Assembly: GCF_002498315.1 (NCBI RefSeq) | Contig: NZ_DAGX01000005.1 | Span: 544,042 to 608,041 of the forward strand | Direction of reading: 5' to 3' | Source of the DNA: Methanofollis sp. UBA420 | GTDB lineage: Archaea > Halobacteriota > Methanomicrobia > Methanomicrobiales > Methanofollaceae | Length of the DNA: 64,000 nucleotides | Shown: positions 46,750-55,627 of the stretch, one piece after another | Position numbering within the stretch: the first letter of the stretch is position 1 | Layout of the letters: each line of letters starts with the position of its first letter | Made by a program: the position numbers and the translations under genes | The notes under the pieces: model-generated | The model's database searches: none | The model's input: the letters and a program-made list of their open reading frames with translations, nothing else | What the model was told of the DNA's origin: nothing

Positions 46750-48602
46750 AGAGATATCTCGACCTCGTCTCCCTCGCCCGCGCCCTTGAGGTCATCAGGG
46801 AGAGGTTTGGCAGCAAAAAGCCGCGGACCGAGACCGTACCCCTCGAAGAGGCGGCGGGCCGGGTGACGGCGGGACCGATCTATGCCCGCTTCTCCGTGCC
46901 CGGCATGCACATCTCGGCGATGGACGGGATCGCCGTCCGCAGCGCGGAGACGCACGGGGCCTCGGAGACCAGGCCTGTCGTCCTCCCCGACGCCGTGCGG
47001 GTGAACACCGGCAACCTGGTGCCGCCCGAATACGACGCGGTGATCATGATCGAGGACGTCTGGATCGGCGAAGGCACCTGGACGATCCGGAAACCGGCGG
47101 CCCCGTGGCAGCATGTGCGGCCTGTCGGCGAGGACATCGGGGAGTCGGAGATGATCCTCCCCTCCCTCCACGCGGTCCGGCCGCACGAACTCGGCGCCCT
47201 CGCCGCCTACGGCGTGACCGAGGTGGAGGTGCTCGCCTTCTCCGCGGGCATCGTACCGACGGGGAGCGAACTGGTGCCCGCGGGCACACGGCCGGGACCG
47301 GGGCAGGCGGTGGAGAGCAACTCCCTGATGGCGGCGGCCCATCTCAGGTCCCTCGGCGTCGCGGCCAGGCGGTACCCGATCGTGCCGGACGAGCCAGACC
47401 TGATCAGGGCGGCGATCGAAAAGGGGATCAGGGAGAACGACCTCCTCATCGTCTCCGCCGGTTCGTCCGCGGGGACGCGGGACTTCACCGCCTCCCTCAT
47501 CGCCGAACGCGGCGAGGTGCTCGTCCACGGCGTCGGGATCAAGCCGGCAAAGCCGGTGATCATCGGGGAGATCGAGGGGAAGCCTGTCATCGGGCTGCCC
47601 GGATACCCCCTTGCCGCCTACACGATCCTGAGAGAGGTCGTCACCCCCCTCGTCGGGACGTACGGTTTCCCTGTCCCCGAACCCGAGACTGTGGACGCCG
47701 CCCTCACGACGACGCTCCACTCAGACATCGGCACCGACGAGTTCGTCCTCCTCTCCGTGGGGAGGATCGGGGAGAGATGGGTGGCCGTGCCCCAGTCGCG
47801 GGGCGCGGGCGTCCAGATGTCCGCGGTGCGGGCGAACGCCCTGATGACGATCCCGTCCTCGAAGGAGGGGGCAGAGGCCGGGGAGACGGTCAGGGCCCGT
47901 CTCCTCGTGCCGCGGCGGCAGGCAGGGGAAGGGGTGCTCATTACGGGGAGTCACGACCCCTGCCTGGACCGCCTGGCCGATATGGTCAGGCCGGCAGGCG
48001 TGGACATCCACTCGACGCATGTCGGGTCGATGGGCGGCCTCCTCACTCTCAAAAAGAGGCAGTGCCACGCGGCGCCGATGCACCTCCTCGGCCCGGACGG
48101 CGAGTACAACCTCCCGTACCTGAGGAAGTACCTGCCTGACGAGGACCTCGTCCTCCTCTGCGTGGCGGAGAGGGAGCAGGGGCTCATCTCGCGGGATAAA
48201 GTATCCTTCGACGATCTCCCGGCCCTGCGGTACGCGAACAGGCAGAAAGGGTCGGGGACGCGGATCCTCTTCGACCAGCTCATCGGCGAACTCGGGATCG
48301 GGCCTGCCGACGTCAGGGGGTACGGGAGGGAGTTCACGACCCACCTCGGCGTCGCCCTGGCCGTCAGGTCGGGCGAGGCAGACTGCGGCATGGGCGTGTA
48401 CTCCGCGGCAAAGGCCCTCGGCCTCACCTTCACGCCGGTGGCGACGGAGCGCTACGAACTCGTGATGCATGCCGACGCCCTCGACGACCCGCGGGTGGCG
48501 GCGATCGCGGACGCGGTCTCCTCGGAGACATTCACGAAGACTCTTCAGGAGATGGGCGGCTACCGCACGGCCGAGACCGGCGTGCGGCGGAGACTGCCCT
48601 GA
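46746..48602 (+). CDS. MoeA fused to a periplasmic-binding-protein-like domain
   Basis: 618 residues from the GTG at 46746 (or 46743). Residues 1-400 repeat the MoeA layout: FSVPGMHISAMDGIAVRSAE, GIVPTGSELVPAG, SAGSSAGTRDFTASLIAERG and GLPGYPLAAYTILREVV. From about 400 a second domain begins, EGVLITGSHDPCLDRLADMV, with the layout of a two-lobed substrate-binding protein (GSMGGLLTLKKRQCHAAPMHL, GSGTRILFDQLIGELGI). This is the LysR-effector-like or PBP fold attached to one of the two MoeAs in archaea. It may bind molybdate, tungstate or cofactor. Coupled to moeA; 71 bases overlap the convergent gene at its end. Confidence 0.9.
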   Translation: MKRYLDLVSLARALEVIRERFGSKKPRTETVPLEEAAGRVTAGPIYARFSVPGMHISAMDGIAVRSAETHGASETRPVVLPDAVRVNTGNLVPPEYDAVIMIEDVWIGEGTWTIRKPAAPWQHVRPVGEDIGESEMILPSLHAVRPHELGALAAYGVTEVEVLAFSAGIVPTGSELVPAGTRPGPGQAVESNSLMAAAHLRSLGVAARRYPIVPDEPDLIRAAIEKGIRENDLLIVSAGSSAGTRDFTASLIAERGEVLVHGVGIKPAKPVIIGEIEGKPVIGLPGYPLAAYTILREVVTPLVGTYGFPVPEPETVDAALTTTLHSDIGTDEFVLLSVGRIGERWVAVPQSRGAGVQMSAVRANALMTIPSSKEGAEAGETVRARLLVPRRQAGEGVLITGSHDPCLDRLADMVRPAGVDIHSTHVGSMGGLLTLKKRQCHAAPMHLLGPDGEYNLPYLRKYLPDEDLVLLCVAEREQGLISRDKVSFDDLPALRYANRQKGSGTRILFDQLIGELGIGPADVRGYGREFTTHLGVALAVRSGEADCGMGVYSAAKALGLTFTPVATERYELVMHADALDDPRVAAIADAVSSETFTKTLQEMGGYRTAETGVRRRLP

Positions 48603-49014
48603 GCACCGCCTCGTCGGGAGCGGCGCAGGGGACGACGCCCTCGATCGTCCAGGTGCCCACCCCGAAGACCTCTTTTTTCATCTTCAGTGCAAAGGTGATC
48701 TCCGAGAGGGTGCCGTAACCACCGCCGACCGCGATGACGGCGTCGGCCGAGGCGACGATGAGGGCGTTCCGCGCCGGGCCCATGTTGCTCCTGACAACGA
48801 TCCCGACGTACGGGTTCTCCCCGTCCAGGCCCGGGATGATCCCGACGGTCGTCCCGCCGTGCGCCTTCGCCCCCCGGCACGCCGCCTCCATCACGCCTCC
48901 GAGGCCCCCGCAGAGGAGGACGGCGCCGCGGTCTGCAAGGAGGGCGCCGACCGTCTCGGCCGCATCATACTCGTCCGGCGAGGGGTCTCCGGTCCCGATG
49001 ACTGCGATCTGCAT
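48532..49014 (-). CDS. TIGR00725/LOG-like nucleotide-binding protein
   Basis: 160 residues from the ATG at 49014. The Rossmann-like LOG fold is shown by GALLADRGAVLLCGGLGGVM, then GIIPGL and the PGGxGTxxE-like motif VGGGYGTLSEITFALKMKKE. In the LOG family this motif takes part in phosphoribohydrolase activity on nucleotides; here P is replaced by V, as in the TIGR00725 branch, so activity is uncertain. The last 24 codons overlap the moeA fusion gene on the other strand. Monocistronic. Confidence 0.75.
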   Translation of the reverse strand: MQIAVIGTGDPSPDEYDAAETVGALLADRGAVLLCGGLGGVMEAACRGAKAHGGTTVGIIPGLDGENPYVGIVVRSNMGPARNALIVASADAVIAVGGGYGTLSEITFALKMKKEVFGVGTWTIEGVVPCAAPDEAVLRAVSAARRSRPCGSRPSPEESS

Positions 49015-49134
49015 GACGAAGAGATCGGCAGACAGGGAGAAGGATGTGACGGATGCATTGAAAAAATACTTTGGGCGCGGGGACCCACCATACCAGATAT
49101 GATCACGCCCTCCGGGGCGAGTTGAGGGATAGAG

Positions 49135-52100
49135 GTGAAGGAAGTCACCAGCAGTTATGATGCGAAGGCTGTCGAGGCCTCGGCCAGGGAATTCTGGCGG
49201 GCCAACGATACCTACCACGCGGTAAAGGACCTGAGGCGCTCAGGGAAGCAGTTCTTCTTCGTGGACGGCCCGCCGTACACCACCGGCCACATCCACCTGG
49301 GCACGGCATGGAACAAGATCCTGAAGGACGCCGTCCTCCGCCACCACCGGATGTGCGGGATGAACGTCATCGAGAGGGCAGGCTACGACATGCACGGCCT
49401 GCCCATCGAGGTGCAGGTGGAGCACGAACTCGGTTTCGCCTCCAAGAAGGACATCGAGACCTTCGGGATCGACCGCTTCATCGAGAGCTGCCGGACGTAC
49501 GCCATCGCCAGAATGGGCGAGATGTCGGACCAGTTTCGGGAACTCGGCATCTGGCTCGACTTCGACGAACCCTACCAGACCCTGAAGAAGGAGTACATCG
49601 AGGCGGCCTGGTGGACCCTGAAAGAGGCCGAGAAGAACGGGATGCTTGAGAGGGGCTCCCGCGTCGTGAACTGGTGCCCGCGCTGCGAGACGGCGATCGC
49701 CGACTCCGAGGTGGAGTATGCCGACGCCACCGACCCCTCGATCTACGTGAAGTTCCCGGTGAAGGGGCAGGCAGACGAGTACCTCGTCATCTGGACGACC
49801 ACGCCCTGGACCCTCCCCGCGAACGTCGCCGTCGCCGCCCACCCGAAGATCACCTACACCCTCGTCCTCGCCCGGAAGGACGGTGCCGAGGAGCGCCTCT
49901 GGATGGCCGAGGGTCTCGTGAAGGAAGTGCTCAAGAAGGGGCGGTACCAGAGTTTCGACGTCATCCGCACCGTGCCCGGCACCGAGCTTGCAGGCATGGA
50001 GTACGAGTCGCCCCTCGCCGACGTCGTCCCTGCCCAGAAGGATATCGCACACCGCGTCGTCCTCGCCGACTATGTCGCCCTGGAGAACACCGGCCTCGTG
50101 CACACGGCGCCCGGCCACGGGTGGGACGACTACCTCACCGGCATCAGGGAGAACCTCCCCATCCTCTGCCCTGTCGACGGCACCGGCCACTTCACGAAGA
50201 AAGGCGGCGTCTTCGAGGGCCTCTATGTCAAGGACAGGGAGACGAACCAGAAGGTGCTCGACGCCCTCGGCCACCACCTTCTCCACCAGGGGACGATCAC
50301 CCACAGGTACGGCCACTGCTGGCGGTGCAAGACCCCGATCATCTTCCGCGCCACGGAACAGTGGTTCATCAAGGCCGCGGATATGCGGGACAGACTCCTC
50401 GACGAGGTGGCGAAGGTGCAGTGGTACCCGGAGTGGGCCGGGAGCGCCCGCTTCCATGACTGGGTGAAGGAGGCACGCGACTGGTGCATCTCCCGCCAGC
50501 GCTACTGGGGCATCCCGATCCCGGTCTGGCAGTGCGACACCTGCGAGAACCGCCGGGTCATCGGCACGGTCGCCGAACTCGAAGAGGCGAGCGGCATGGA
50601 AGTGAAGGACCCGCACCGCCCGTACGTGGACACGGTGACCATCCCGTGCAGCTGCGGCGGCACGATGCACCGGGTCTCCGACATCTTCGATGTCTGGTTC
50701 GACTCGGCCGTCGCCTCCTGGGCGACCCTCGGGTTCCCGGCGAACAGAGAGGACTTCGACCGCTACTGGCCCGCCGACTTCATCACCGAGGGGCAGGACC
50801 AGACCCGCGGCTGGTTCTACTCACAGCTCGGTGCCTCCATGGTCGCCTTCGGCCGGTCTCCGTACAAATCGGTCCTGATGCACGGCTTCACCCTCGACTC
50901 GGAGGGGAAGAAGATGTCGAAGAGTCTCGGCAATGTCGTGACGCCCGACGAGATCATCGAGAAGTGCGGCGTGGACGTGCTGCGTCTCTACGTCCTCTCG
51001 TCAAATGCACCCTGGGACGACATGAAGTTCAACTGGGAGAGCATGAAGACGGTCAACCGGGCCCTGAACATCTTCTGGAACGTCTACCGCTTCCCCCTGC
51101 CGTACATGGCCCTGGACAACTTCGCGCCCGCACAGACGGCCGACGGCCGCTGGGACGAGGCCGCGGTCGCCGGGATGCTCGCCGCAATGCCCGACGAGGA
51201 CAGGTGGATCCTCTCGCGGGTCAACACCCTCACAGAGGAGATCGACGCCGACTTCGCGGAGTTCAACCTCCACAAGATCACCCGGTCTCTCATCACCTTC
51301 GTCCTCGAGGACGTCTCCCGCTGGTACCTCCAGCTGGTGCGGCCGCGGATGTGGCTCGAAGAAGACGCACCCGAGAAGAGGTACGCCTACGAGACGGTGT
51401 ATTATGTCCTCCGCCGCCTGGTCCAGCTCCTCTCACCCTTCACCCCGCACCTCACAGAGGAGATCTACGGGAACCTGCGCTGCAGCGGCGATCCCCGGAG
51501 CGTCCACATGCTCGACTGGCCCGAGGCGGACAAAAGGCTCATCGACAGAGACCTGGAGACGGCGATGGCCGCCGTGCAGGCCTTCGACGACGCGTCCGCA
51601 ACAGCCAGGCAGGACGGGAAGAGGAAACTCCGCTGGCCTGTGGGCGAGGTCGTCGTCGTCACCTCGTCGGCCGCGGTGCAGGAGGCCATCACCCGCCTCA
51701 ATGCCCTCTGTTGCACGCGGGCGAATGCGAAGGCCGTCACCGTCGTCGCCGGCCGCTGGGAGAGGATCGGCTGGAAGGCCGAACCGGTGATGCGGGTGCT
51801 CGGGCCGACGTTCGGCAAAGAGGCCCCGAAGGTGAAGGCGGCGATCGAGGCGGCGGACGGCAACGCATTGAAGGCCGCTCTCGCCGAGACCGGGACCGCG
51901 ACCGCCGGGGCGTACGAGGTCACGCCTGAGATGGTGACCTTCACCGAGGAACTCCCGGCAGACGTCTTCGCCGCCCCGATGGCGGACGCAACCGTCTATG
52001 TGGACGTGGCCCTCACTCCGGAGATCGAGGCCGAGGGCTATGCCCGCGAGGTGATCCGCCGCTTCCAGGAGATGCGGCGGCAGCGCGACCTCAAGGTCGA

Positions 52101-52308
52101 GGAGAACATTACCGCCGAGGTCGCGGTCGCCGACCCGCGCATCGCCGGCCTTGTGGCCGGGTGGGCGGAGGCGATCTCGGGCGAGGTGCGCGCGAAGAAA
52201 CTCGACGTCCACGAGGGCGACGCCCTTGCCGGCACCTGGGAACAGGCCGCAGAATGGGAGGTCGAGGGCGTGGAGATGCGGATGGGCCTCTCACGCGCCG
52301 AGGAGTGA
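49135..52308 (+). CDS. ileS: Isoleucyl-tRNA synthetase
   Basis: 1057 residues from a GTG at 49135 behind GAGGGATAGAG. Class I motifs: the HIGH box as GHIHLGTAWNK (about 48-58) and KKMSKSLGN (about 590). The CP1 editing domain between them includes WTTTPWTLPANVAVAAHP. The anticodon-binding C-terminal region follows, with a further domain (about 930-1057: REVIRRFQEMRRQRDLKVEE). The long form is the archaeal/eukaryotic type (IleRS2-like). Two cysteine pairs (CPRC, CWRC/CDTC) suggest zinc. Its end overlaps thg1 by 18 bases convergently. Confidence 0.96.
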   Translation: MKEVTSSYDAKAVEASAREFWRANDTYHAVKDLRRSGKQFFFVDGPPYTTGHIHLGTAWNKILKDAVLRHHRMCGMNVIERAGYDMHGLPIEVQVEHELGFASKKDIETFGIDRFIESCRTYAIARMGEMSDQFRELGIWLDFDEPYQTLKKEYIEAAWWTLKEAEKNGMLERGSRVVNWCPRCETAIADSEVEYADATDPSIYVKFPVKGQADEYLVIWTTTPWTLPANVAVAAHPKITYTLVLARKDGAEERLWMAEGLVKEVLKKGRYQSFDVIRTVPGTELAGMEYESPLADVVPAQKDIAHRVVLADYVALENTGLVHTAPGHGWDDYLTGIRENLPILCPVDGTGHFTKKGGVFEGLYVKDRETNQKVLDALGHHLLHQGTITHRYGHCWRCKTPIIFRATEQWFIKAADMRDRLLDEVAKVQWYPEWAGSARFHDWVKEARDWCISRQRYWGIPIPVWQCDTCENRRVIGTVAELEEASGMEVKDPHRPYVDTVTIPCSCGGTMHRVSDIFDVWFDSAVASWATLGFPANREDFDRYWPADFITEGQDQTRGWFYSQLGASMVAFGRSPYKSVLMHGFTLDSEGKKMSKSLGNVVTPDEIIEKCGVDVLRLYVLSSNAPWDDMKFNWESMKTVNRALNIFWNVYRFPLPYMALDNFAPAQTADGRWDEAAVAGMLAAMPDEDRWILSRVNTLTEEIDADFAEFNLHKITRSLITFVLEDVSRWYLQLVRPRMWLEEDAPEKRYAYETVYYVLRRLVQLLSPFTPHLTEEIYGNLRCSGDPRSVHMLDWPEADKRLIDRDLETAMAAVQAFDDASATARQDGKRKLRWPVGEVVVVTSSAAVQEAITRLNALCCTRANAKAVTVVAGRWERIGWKAEPVMRVLGPTFGKEAPKVKAAIEAADGNALKAALAETGTATAGAYEVTPEMVTFTEELPADVFAAPMADATVYVDVALTPEIEAEGYAREVIRRFQEMRRQRDLKVEENITAEVAVADPRIAGLVAGWAEAISGEVRAKKLDVHEGDALAGTWEQAAEWEVEGVEMRMGLSRAEE

Positions 52309-53013
52309 GGAGAGGTAGGCCCGGCCCTCAGGGGCCGAGAAGAGGGGCAGGACTTCGTCGGCAACGACGCCCTGCCTCTCGACCGTCACTTTTTCCCCGG
52401 TCAGGGGATTCATCCCCTCTTTTGTGTATCTCCCCCGCCGCACCAGGGTGCCCCGCCTCTGCCAGGCCGGGGTCTCGGCAAGGTTGACGCCGCGGGAGAA
52501 CATCAGGCCGTGCATATCCTCGGCCTTCATGCCGAGGAGGTGCGCCGCCGCCGCACGGGGCGTCAGGCCCTCCTCCATGAGTGCGGCCTGGCAGTAGGCA
52601 TTGATGTGGTTGCGCCATGCCTCGGCCTGGCGCATCGCAAGGTATTCGGCGGCGTACGCCGGCGTCACCGGGATGATCCTGGCGTCGAAGGCGACGGGTT
52701 CGACGCATCCGTACTCCAGGGTGAAGGCGCTCGCCGCATAGGAGGCAGCGATGGAGTCCAGTTTCTCCACACGGCCGCCGAAGGGCAGGACCGTGAGGTA
52801 GAGACTGATCTCGTCTGAAAAGGTATAGGCGCAGAGGGGGTTGAGGCCGCTCTCTGCGATCAGTCGCCTGCAGGTTCCGACCATCGCCGCATGAAACCGT
52901 GCGTCGAAGGGCTTTTCACAGGTACCGGTCAGCCGGTGGAATGCCCTCCCGTCAAGACGGAGAAAAACCGGGGGGTAGAGGGCAAGATTCGAGAAGATCT
53001 CATGGTTTTCCAT
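52291..53013 (-). CDS. thg1: tRNA(His) guanylyltransferase family protein (Thg1)
   Basis: 240 residues. The reverse-polymerase palm is visible: VFLRLDGRAFHRLTGTC near the N-terminus (metal-binding D and the GRxFHR motif), and YTFSDEISLYL with the second carboxylate near residue 67. The rest includes ARIIPVTPAYAAEYLAMRQAEAW and RNHINAYCQAAL. Thg1 adds G-1 to tRNA-His in the 3'-5' direction; archaeal Thg1 and TLPs can also repair 5' ends, and the sequence cannot tell these apart. The family usually starts with an additional helix. Monocistronic, converging on ileS. Confidence 0.88.
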   Translation of the reverse strand: MENHEIFSNLALYPPVFLRLDGRAFHRLTGTCEKPFDARFHAAMVGTCRRLIAESGLNPLCAYTFSDEISLYLTVLPFGGRVEKLDSIAASYAASAFTLEYGCVEPVAFDARIIPVTPAYAAEYLAMRQAEAWRNHINAYCQAALMEEGLTPRAAAAHLLGMKAEDMHGLMFSRGVNLAETPAWQRRGTLVRRGRYTKEGMNPLTGEKVTVERQGVVADEVLPLFSAPEGRAYLSSLLGA

Positions 53014-53034
53014 GGCTGTGCCGTACCGTCCGGC

Positions 53035-53304
53035 TCAGGCTTTCGTCTCGCCCTTTGCCTTCTTGAACGCTGCGGAGATGTGGCGTATGACGATAATATC
53101 CCCGATTTCCTTGATGATCCTGAAGGGGATGAGGTAGCCGCGGTGGCCCTTGGGATCGGAGAGTTCGGGGTTGAGGTTGCCAACGGCGATGGATTCGATC
53201 TTCTTGCCATCGATATCGAGCAGGACATCGTCCACGTCCCCCACATAGATCGCCTTGTCTGTGTATACGCTCATGCCAAAAAGTTCGGTGACCTGCGTCT
53301 TCAT
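53035..53304 (-). CDS. PRC-barrel domain protein
   Basis: 89 residues from the ATG at 53304. One PRC-barrel: TELFGMSVYTDKAIYVGDVD and DVLLDIDGKKIESIAVGNLN, with RGYLIPFRIIKEIGDIIVI. Small archaeal PRC-barrel proteins bind RNA or partner proteins (RimM-like fold); archaeal CdpB proteins that help FtsZ ring assembly are of this type. The link to division is inference from family. It is followed by thg1 at 21 bases on the same strand, and shares an A/T-rich 52-base promoter region with the M50 protease gene. Confidence 0.85.
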   Translation of the reverse strand: MKTQVTELFGMSVYTDKAIYVGDVDDVLLDIDGKKIESIAVGNLNPELSDPKGHRGYLIPFRIIKEIGDIIVIRHISAAFKKAKGETKA

Positions 53305-53356
53305 CACTATCGATTCATGGTATAGACTATAAACGATAAAAAGACTATCATTTTCC
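53305..53356. promoter_or_regulatory. Divergent promoter of the PRC-barrel and site-2 protease genes
   Basis: An A/T-rich 52-base gap contains GGTATAGACTATAAACGATA (53319-53338), with TATA-like boxes on both strands. Plus-strand use gives a start near 53357, the ATG of the protease gene; minus-strand use fits a short leader for 53304. Confidence 0.5.
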
Positions 53357-54502
53357 ATGAACGGATCCTTACGAATCGGGCATCTATTCGGAATTCCTAT
53401 CTATCTTCACTGGACTTTCCTTATCGTGATCCCGCTCTTCGCCTGGATCATCGGGAGTCAGATCGCCCTGACGGCCACGATGATCGCCGGCCTCTTCGGC
53501 GTCGAGATCACGATGACTCTCTTTCTCCAGGGCTTTGCCCCCTACATCCTCGGGGCCGCGATATCGCTCGGCCTCTTTGCCGGGGTGCTCATCCATGAAC
53601 TTGCCCACTCGGTCGTGGCGCGGTCGATGGGCCTCAAAATTAACTCTATCACCCTTCTCATCTTCGGCGGCGTCGCCTCCATGGAGGAGGGTCTGCCCGA
53701 CCCGAAGGTCGAACTGCCGATGGCCCTTGTCGGGCCCCTGGCAAGCCTCGGCGTTGCGATCATATCTGTCGCCCTCACCTATGCGCCGGTATGGCTCGTG
53801 GACGCGGGACGCCTGAGCCCTGAGGTCGGCGGCGTCCTCATCTATTTCTTCGGCTACCTGGCCCTGCTGAACTTCGTCCTCTTCCTCTTCAACCTGCTCC
53901 CGGCCTTCCCGATGGACGGCGGGCGGGTCCTGCGGGCGTGGCTTGCGAAGAAGATGCCACTCCACCAGGCGACGAAGATCGCGGCCGACATCGGGCGGGG
54001 CTTTGCGGTCTTCTTCGGGATCTTCGGGTTTCTGATCTTCAGCCCGATCCTGATCATCATCGCCTTCTTCATCTATATCGGGGCGAACCAGGAGGCGACG
54101 GCGGTGCGCTACAGTTTCCTTCTCCGCGACGTCTCGGTCGGCGACGTGATGTCCGCGCCGGTGGCGACGGTGCCGCCGGACATGCCGGTCAACGAGGTGG
54201 TGAAGATGATGTACGACACGAAGCACCTCGGCTTCCCGGTGATGGACCGCGGCGGCCTTGTCGGCATGGTCACTCTCGGGGACGTCCATGCGGCGCCGGC
54301 CCTCGACCGCGAGGCGATGCAGGTGCGCGACCTGATGTCGAAGGACCTCGTCGTCCTCCCGCCCGACGCCCCGCTCACCGAGGCGATGAGGATCATGTCC
54401 CAGACCGGCATCGGCAGGATTCCGGTCGTCGAGGAGGGGGAGGTCGTCGGCATCGTGACGCGGACAGATATCCTGACGACGCTGGAGATCAAGGAGGCGT
54501 GA
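53357..54502 (+). CDS. Site-2 protease (M50) with two CBS domains
   Basis: 381 residues. The M50 core has LFAGVLIHELAHSVVARSMG (HExxH, about residues 75-94), GPLASLGVAII and the second metal motif NLLPAFPMDGGRVLRAW (DG, about 175-191) in six or so membrane helices. After the last helices, two CBS domains (about 255-375) include SVGDVMSAPVATVPPDMPVN and VRDLMSKDLVVLPPDAPLTE. CBS domains bind adenine nucleotides, so proteolysis is probably energy-regulated. Substrate is unknown. Confidence 0.93.
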   Translation: MNGSLRIGHLFGIPIYLHWTFLIVIPLFAWIIGSQIALTATMIAGLFGVEITMTLFLQGFAPYILGAAISLGLFAGVLIHELAHSVVARSMGLKINSITLLIFGGVASMEEGLPDPKVELPMALVGPLASLGVAIISVALTYAPVWLVDAGRLSPEVGGVLIYFFGYLALLNFVLFLFNLLPAFPMDGGRVLRAWLAKKMPLHQATKIAADIGRGFAVFFGIFGFLIFSPILIIIAFFIYIGANQEATAVRYSFLLRDVSVGDVMSAPVATVPPDMPVNEVVKMMYDTKHLGFPVMDRGGLVGMVTLGDVHAAPALDREAMQVRDLMSKDLVVLPPDAPLTEAMRIMSQTGIGRIPVVEEGEVVGIVTRTDILTTLEIKEA

Positions 54503-54539
54503 GAGGGGAGAAAAGAGGGAGATTGGTGCCTCAAAGTGG

Positions 54540-54920
54540 CGCTGCCGCTCGAAAACCTACATTTTTCTCAAAATCGCGAACTTTCGCAACCTCTCATCAG
54601 GATAGGGGGTATGGCATCTCTCTCCTCAGGATCTCAAGTTCGCACTTCCCGGGACCAATCCTATTATCGGGGGACGAGCGTCAGCGAGTTCAAGAAGATC
54701 AGAGATCTTCGAGGTCCGGGGGCAACGAGAAGGTCGAAGACCTTTGAGGTGCGAACGAAGTGAGCAGGAGAATACGGAAAATCGAAGATTTTCCTGTTCG
54801 GGCACATCTTCGATGTGCCACGGACCGTCAGGTTTTCGAGGCAGTCCCCCGGCACAGATTGAGGGGAAGGCGGTGGGTCCGCGCTCCCTCCCTGCGATCA
54901 CGGGGGAGACATCAAACCCA
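54540..54920. repeat. Compound intergenic stem-loop element, copy C
   Basis: Fills most of the 464-base convergent gap 54503-54966. A weak, inverted core is at about 54592-54640 (TCATCAGGATAGGGGGTATG). Triloop hairpins follow: GAAGATC-AGA-GATCTTC (54694-54710), AAGGTC-GAA-GACCTT (54730-54744), GGAAAATC-GAA-GATTTTCC (54776-54794) and GGCACATC-TTC-GATGTGCC (54801-54819). The end block AGTCCCCCGG...GGGGAAGGCGGT (54843-54874) and GGGGAGACATCAA (about 54903-54916) match copies A and B. The joining sequence CCACGGACC with TCAGGT is shared with copy D. Confidence 0.7.
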
Positions 54921-54966
54921 GCATGAGGGATCCAACAAAGCCCAAGAAGTCTAAAATATTGATTAT

Positions 54967-55461
54967 TTAGAAAAATCCCCAATCGTCGTTGCTCTTCTTT
55001 TTCTTCCGAGAACCACTTTGCCCAAAAAAATCCGGCATATCAACCTTCGGCGGTTTGATTTTAGGCTGCGATATTTTCGGCGCACGTACCATGAATGCCG
55101 ACGACTCCGAACCATTCACTTTTGGCCTATTCCGCAAGATACTCCGAATATCAGTCTTTACAGAGTCGGGCCGTTTTTGAATCCATCCTTTCTGGGTGCT
55201 TTTGGAAATCGGTTTATGATGAACATCATCATGGCAGAGAGAACACAAAACCAGCAAATTGCTCTGCGTGTTCAGATCTTTTGCTCCGGAAGCTTTCGCC
55301 ACTTCGTCGATATGGTGAATCTTGAGATTTCTTTGAGGAAATTTTTTTCTGCACTTTTCACATTTATTCCCCACTGCAGCCATTATATTCTTCTTTTTGG
55401 CCGCAGTAAGAGCATCCCGTGTCTTTTCTTTGTCGGTTCGTTCATCAAAGAGCCCTGCCAT
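54967..55461 (-). CDS. HNH nuclease-like protein, low-GC cassette
   Basis: 164 residues from the ATG at 55461. HNH layout: GNKCEKCRKKFPQRNLKIHH (zinc CxxC and the first H), then HIDEVAKASGAKDLNTQSNL and LVLCSLCHDDVHH with the second CxxC and final histidines. The C-terminal 70 residues are basic and proline-rich (KISQPKIKPPKVDMPDFFGQ), probably disordered, with an acidic/aromatic end DDWGFF. Codon use is AT-rich. It follows the 54-residue gene after a one-base gap. The pair looks like an acquired two-gene cassette. Confidence 0.75.
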   Translation of the reverse strand: MAGLFDERTDKEKTRDALTAAKKKNIMAAVGNKCEKCRKKFPQRNLKIHHIDEVAKASGAKDLNTQSNLLVLCSLCHDDVHHKPISKSTQKGWIQKRPDSVKTDIRSILRNRPKVNGSESSAFMVRAPKISQPKIKPPKVDMPDFFGQSGSRKKKKSNDDWGFF

Positions 55462-55462
55462 G

Positions 55463-55627
55463 CTACTCTCTCCGGACCCCCTTATAATTCCCTCCTGTTG
55501 TCTTACAACTCTTGATCCTTCCCGTTTTTGCATCTCTCTTGTAGTTCAATCCAGTCACAGGATTGTTAAATTGGCTTGTCTTTTTTACTGCTCCTCTACG
55601 ATACCCATTCCCAGTATTTGTCGCCAT
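55463..55627 (-). CDS. 54-residue basic protein upstream of the HNH gene
   Basis: Too short for most gene finders but well supported. From the ATG at 55627 it reads MATNTGNGYRRGAVKKTSQF, then NNPVTGLNYKRDAKTGRIKS, ending GVRRE. It matches, from memory, a common small family with the pattern (A)(N/T)TGKGxRxGAVxxRTQFxNPxTGxxxKRDxxTGRF, often seen beside phage or defence genes. A strong TATA (ATATTATATGG, minus strand, about 55656-55666) lies upstream and the HNH ATG comes one base after its TAG stop. AT-rich like the HNH gene. Confidence 0.75.
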   Translation of the reverse strand: MATNTGNGYRRGAVKKTSQFNNPVTGLNYKRDAKTGRIKSCKTTGGNYKGVRRE

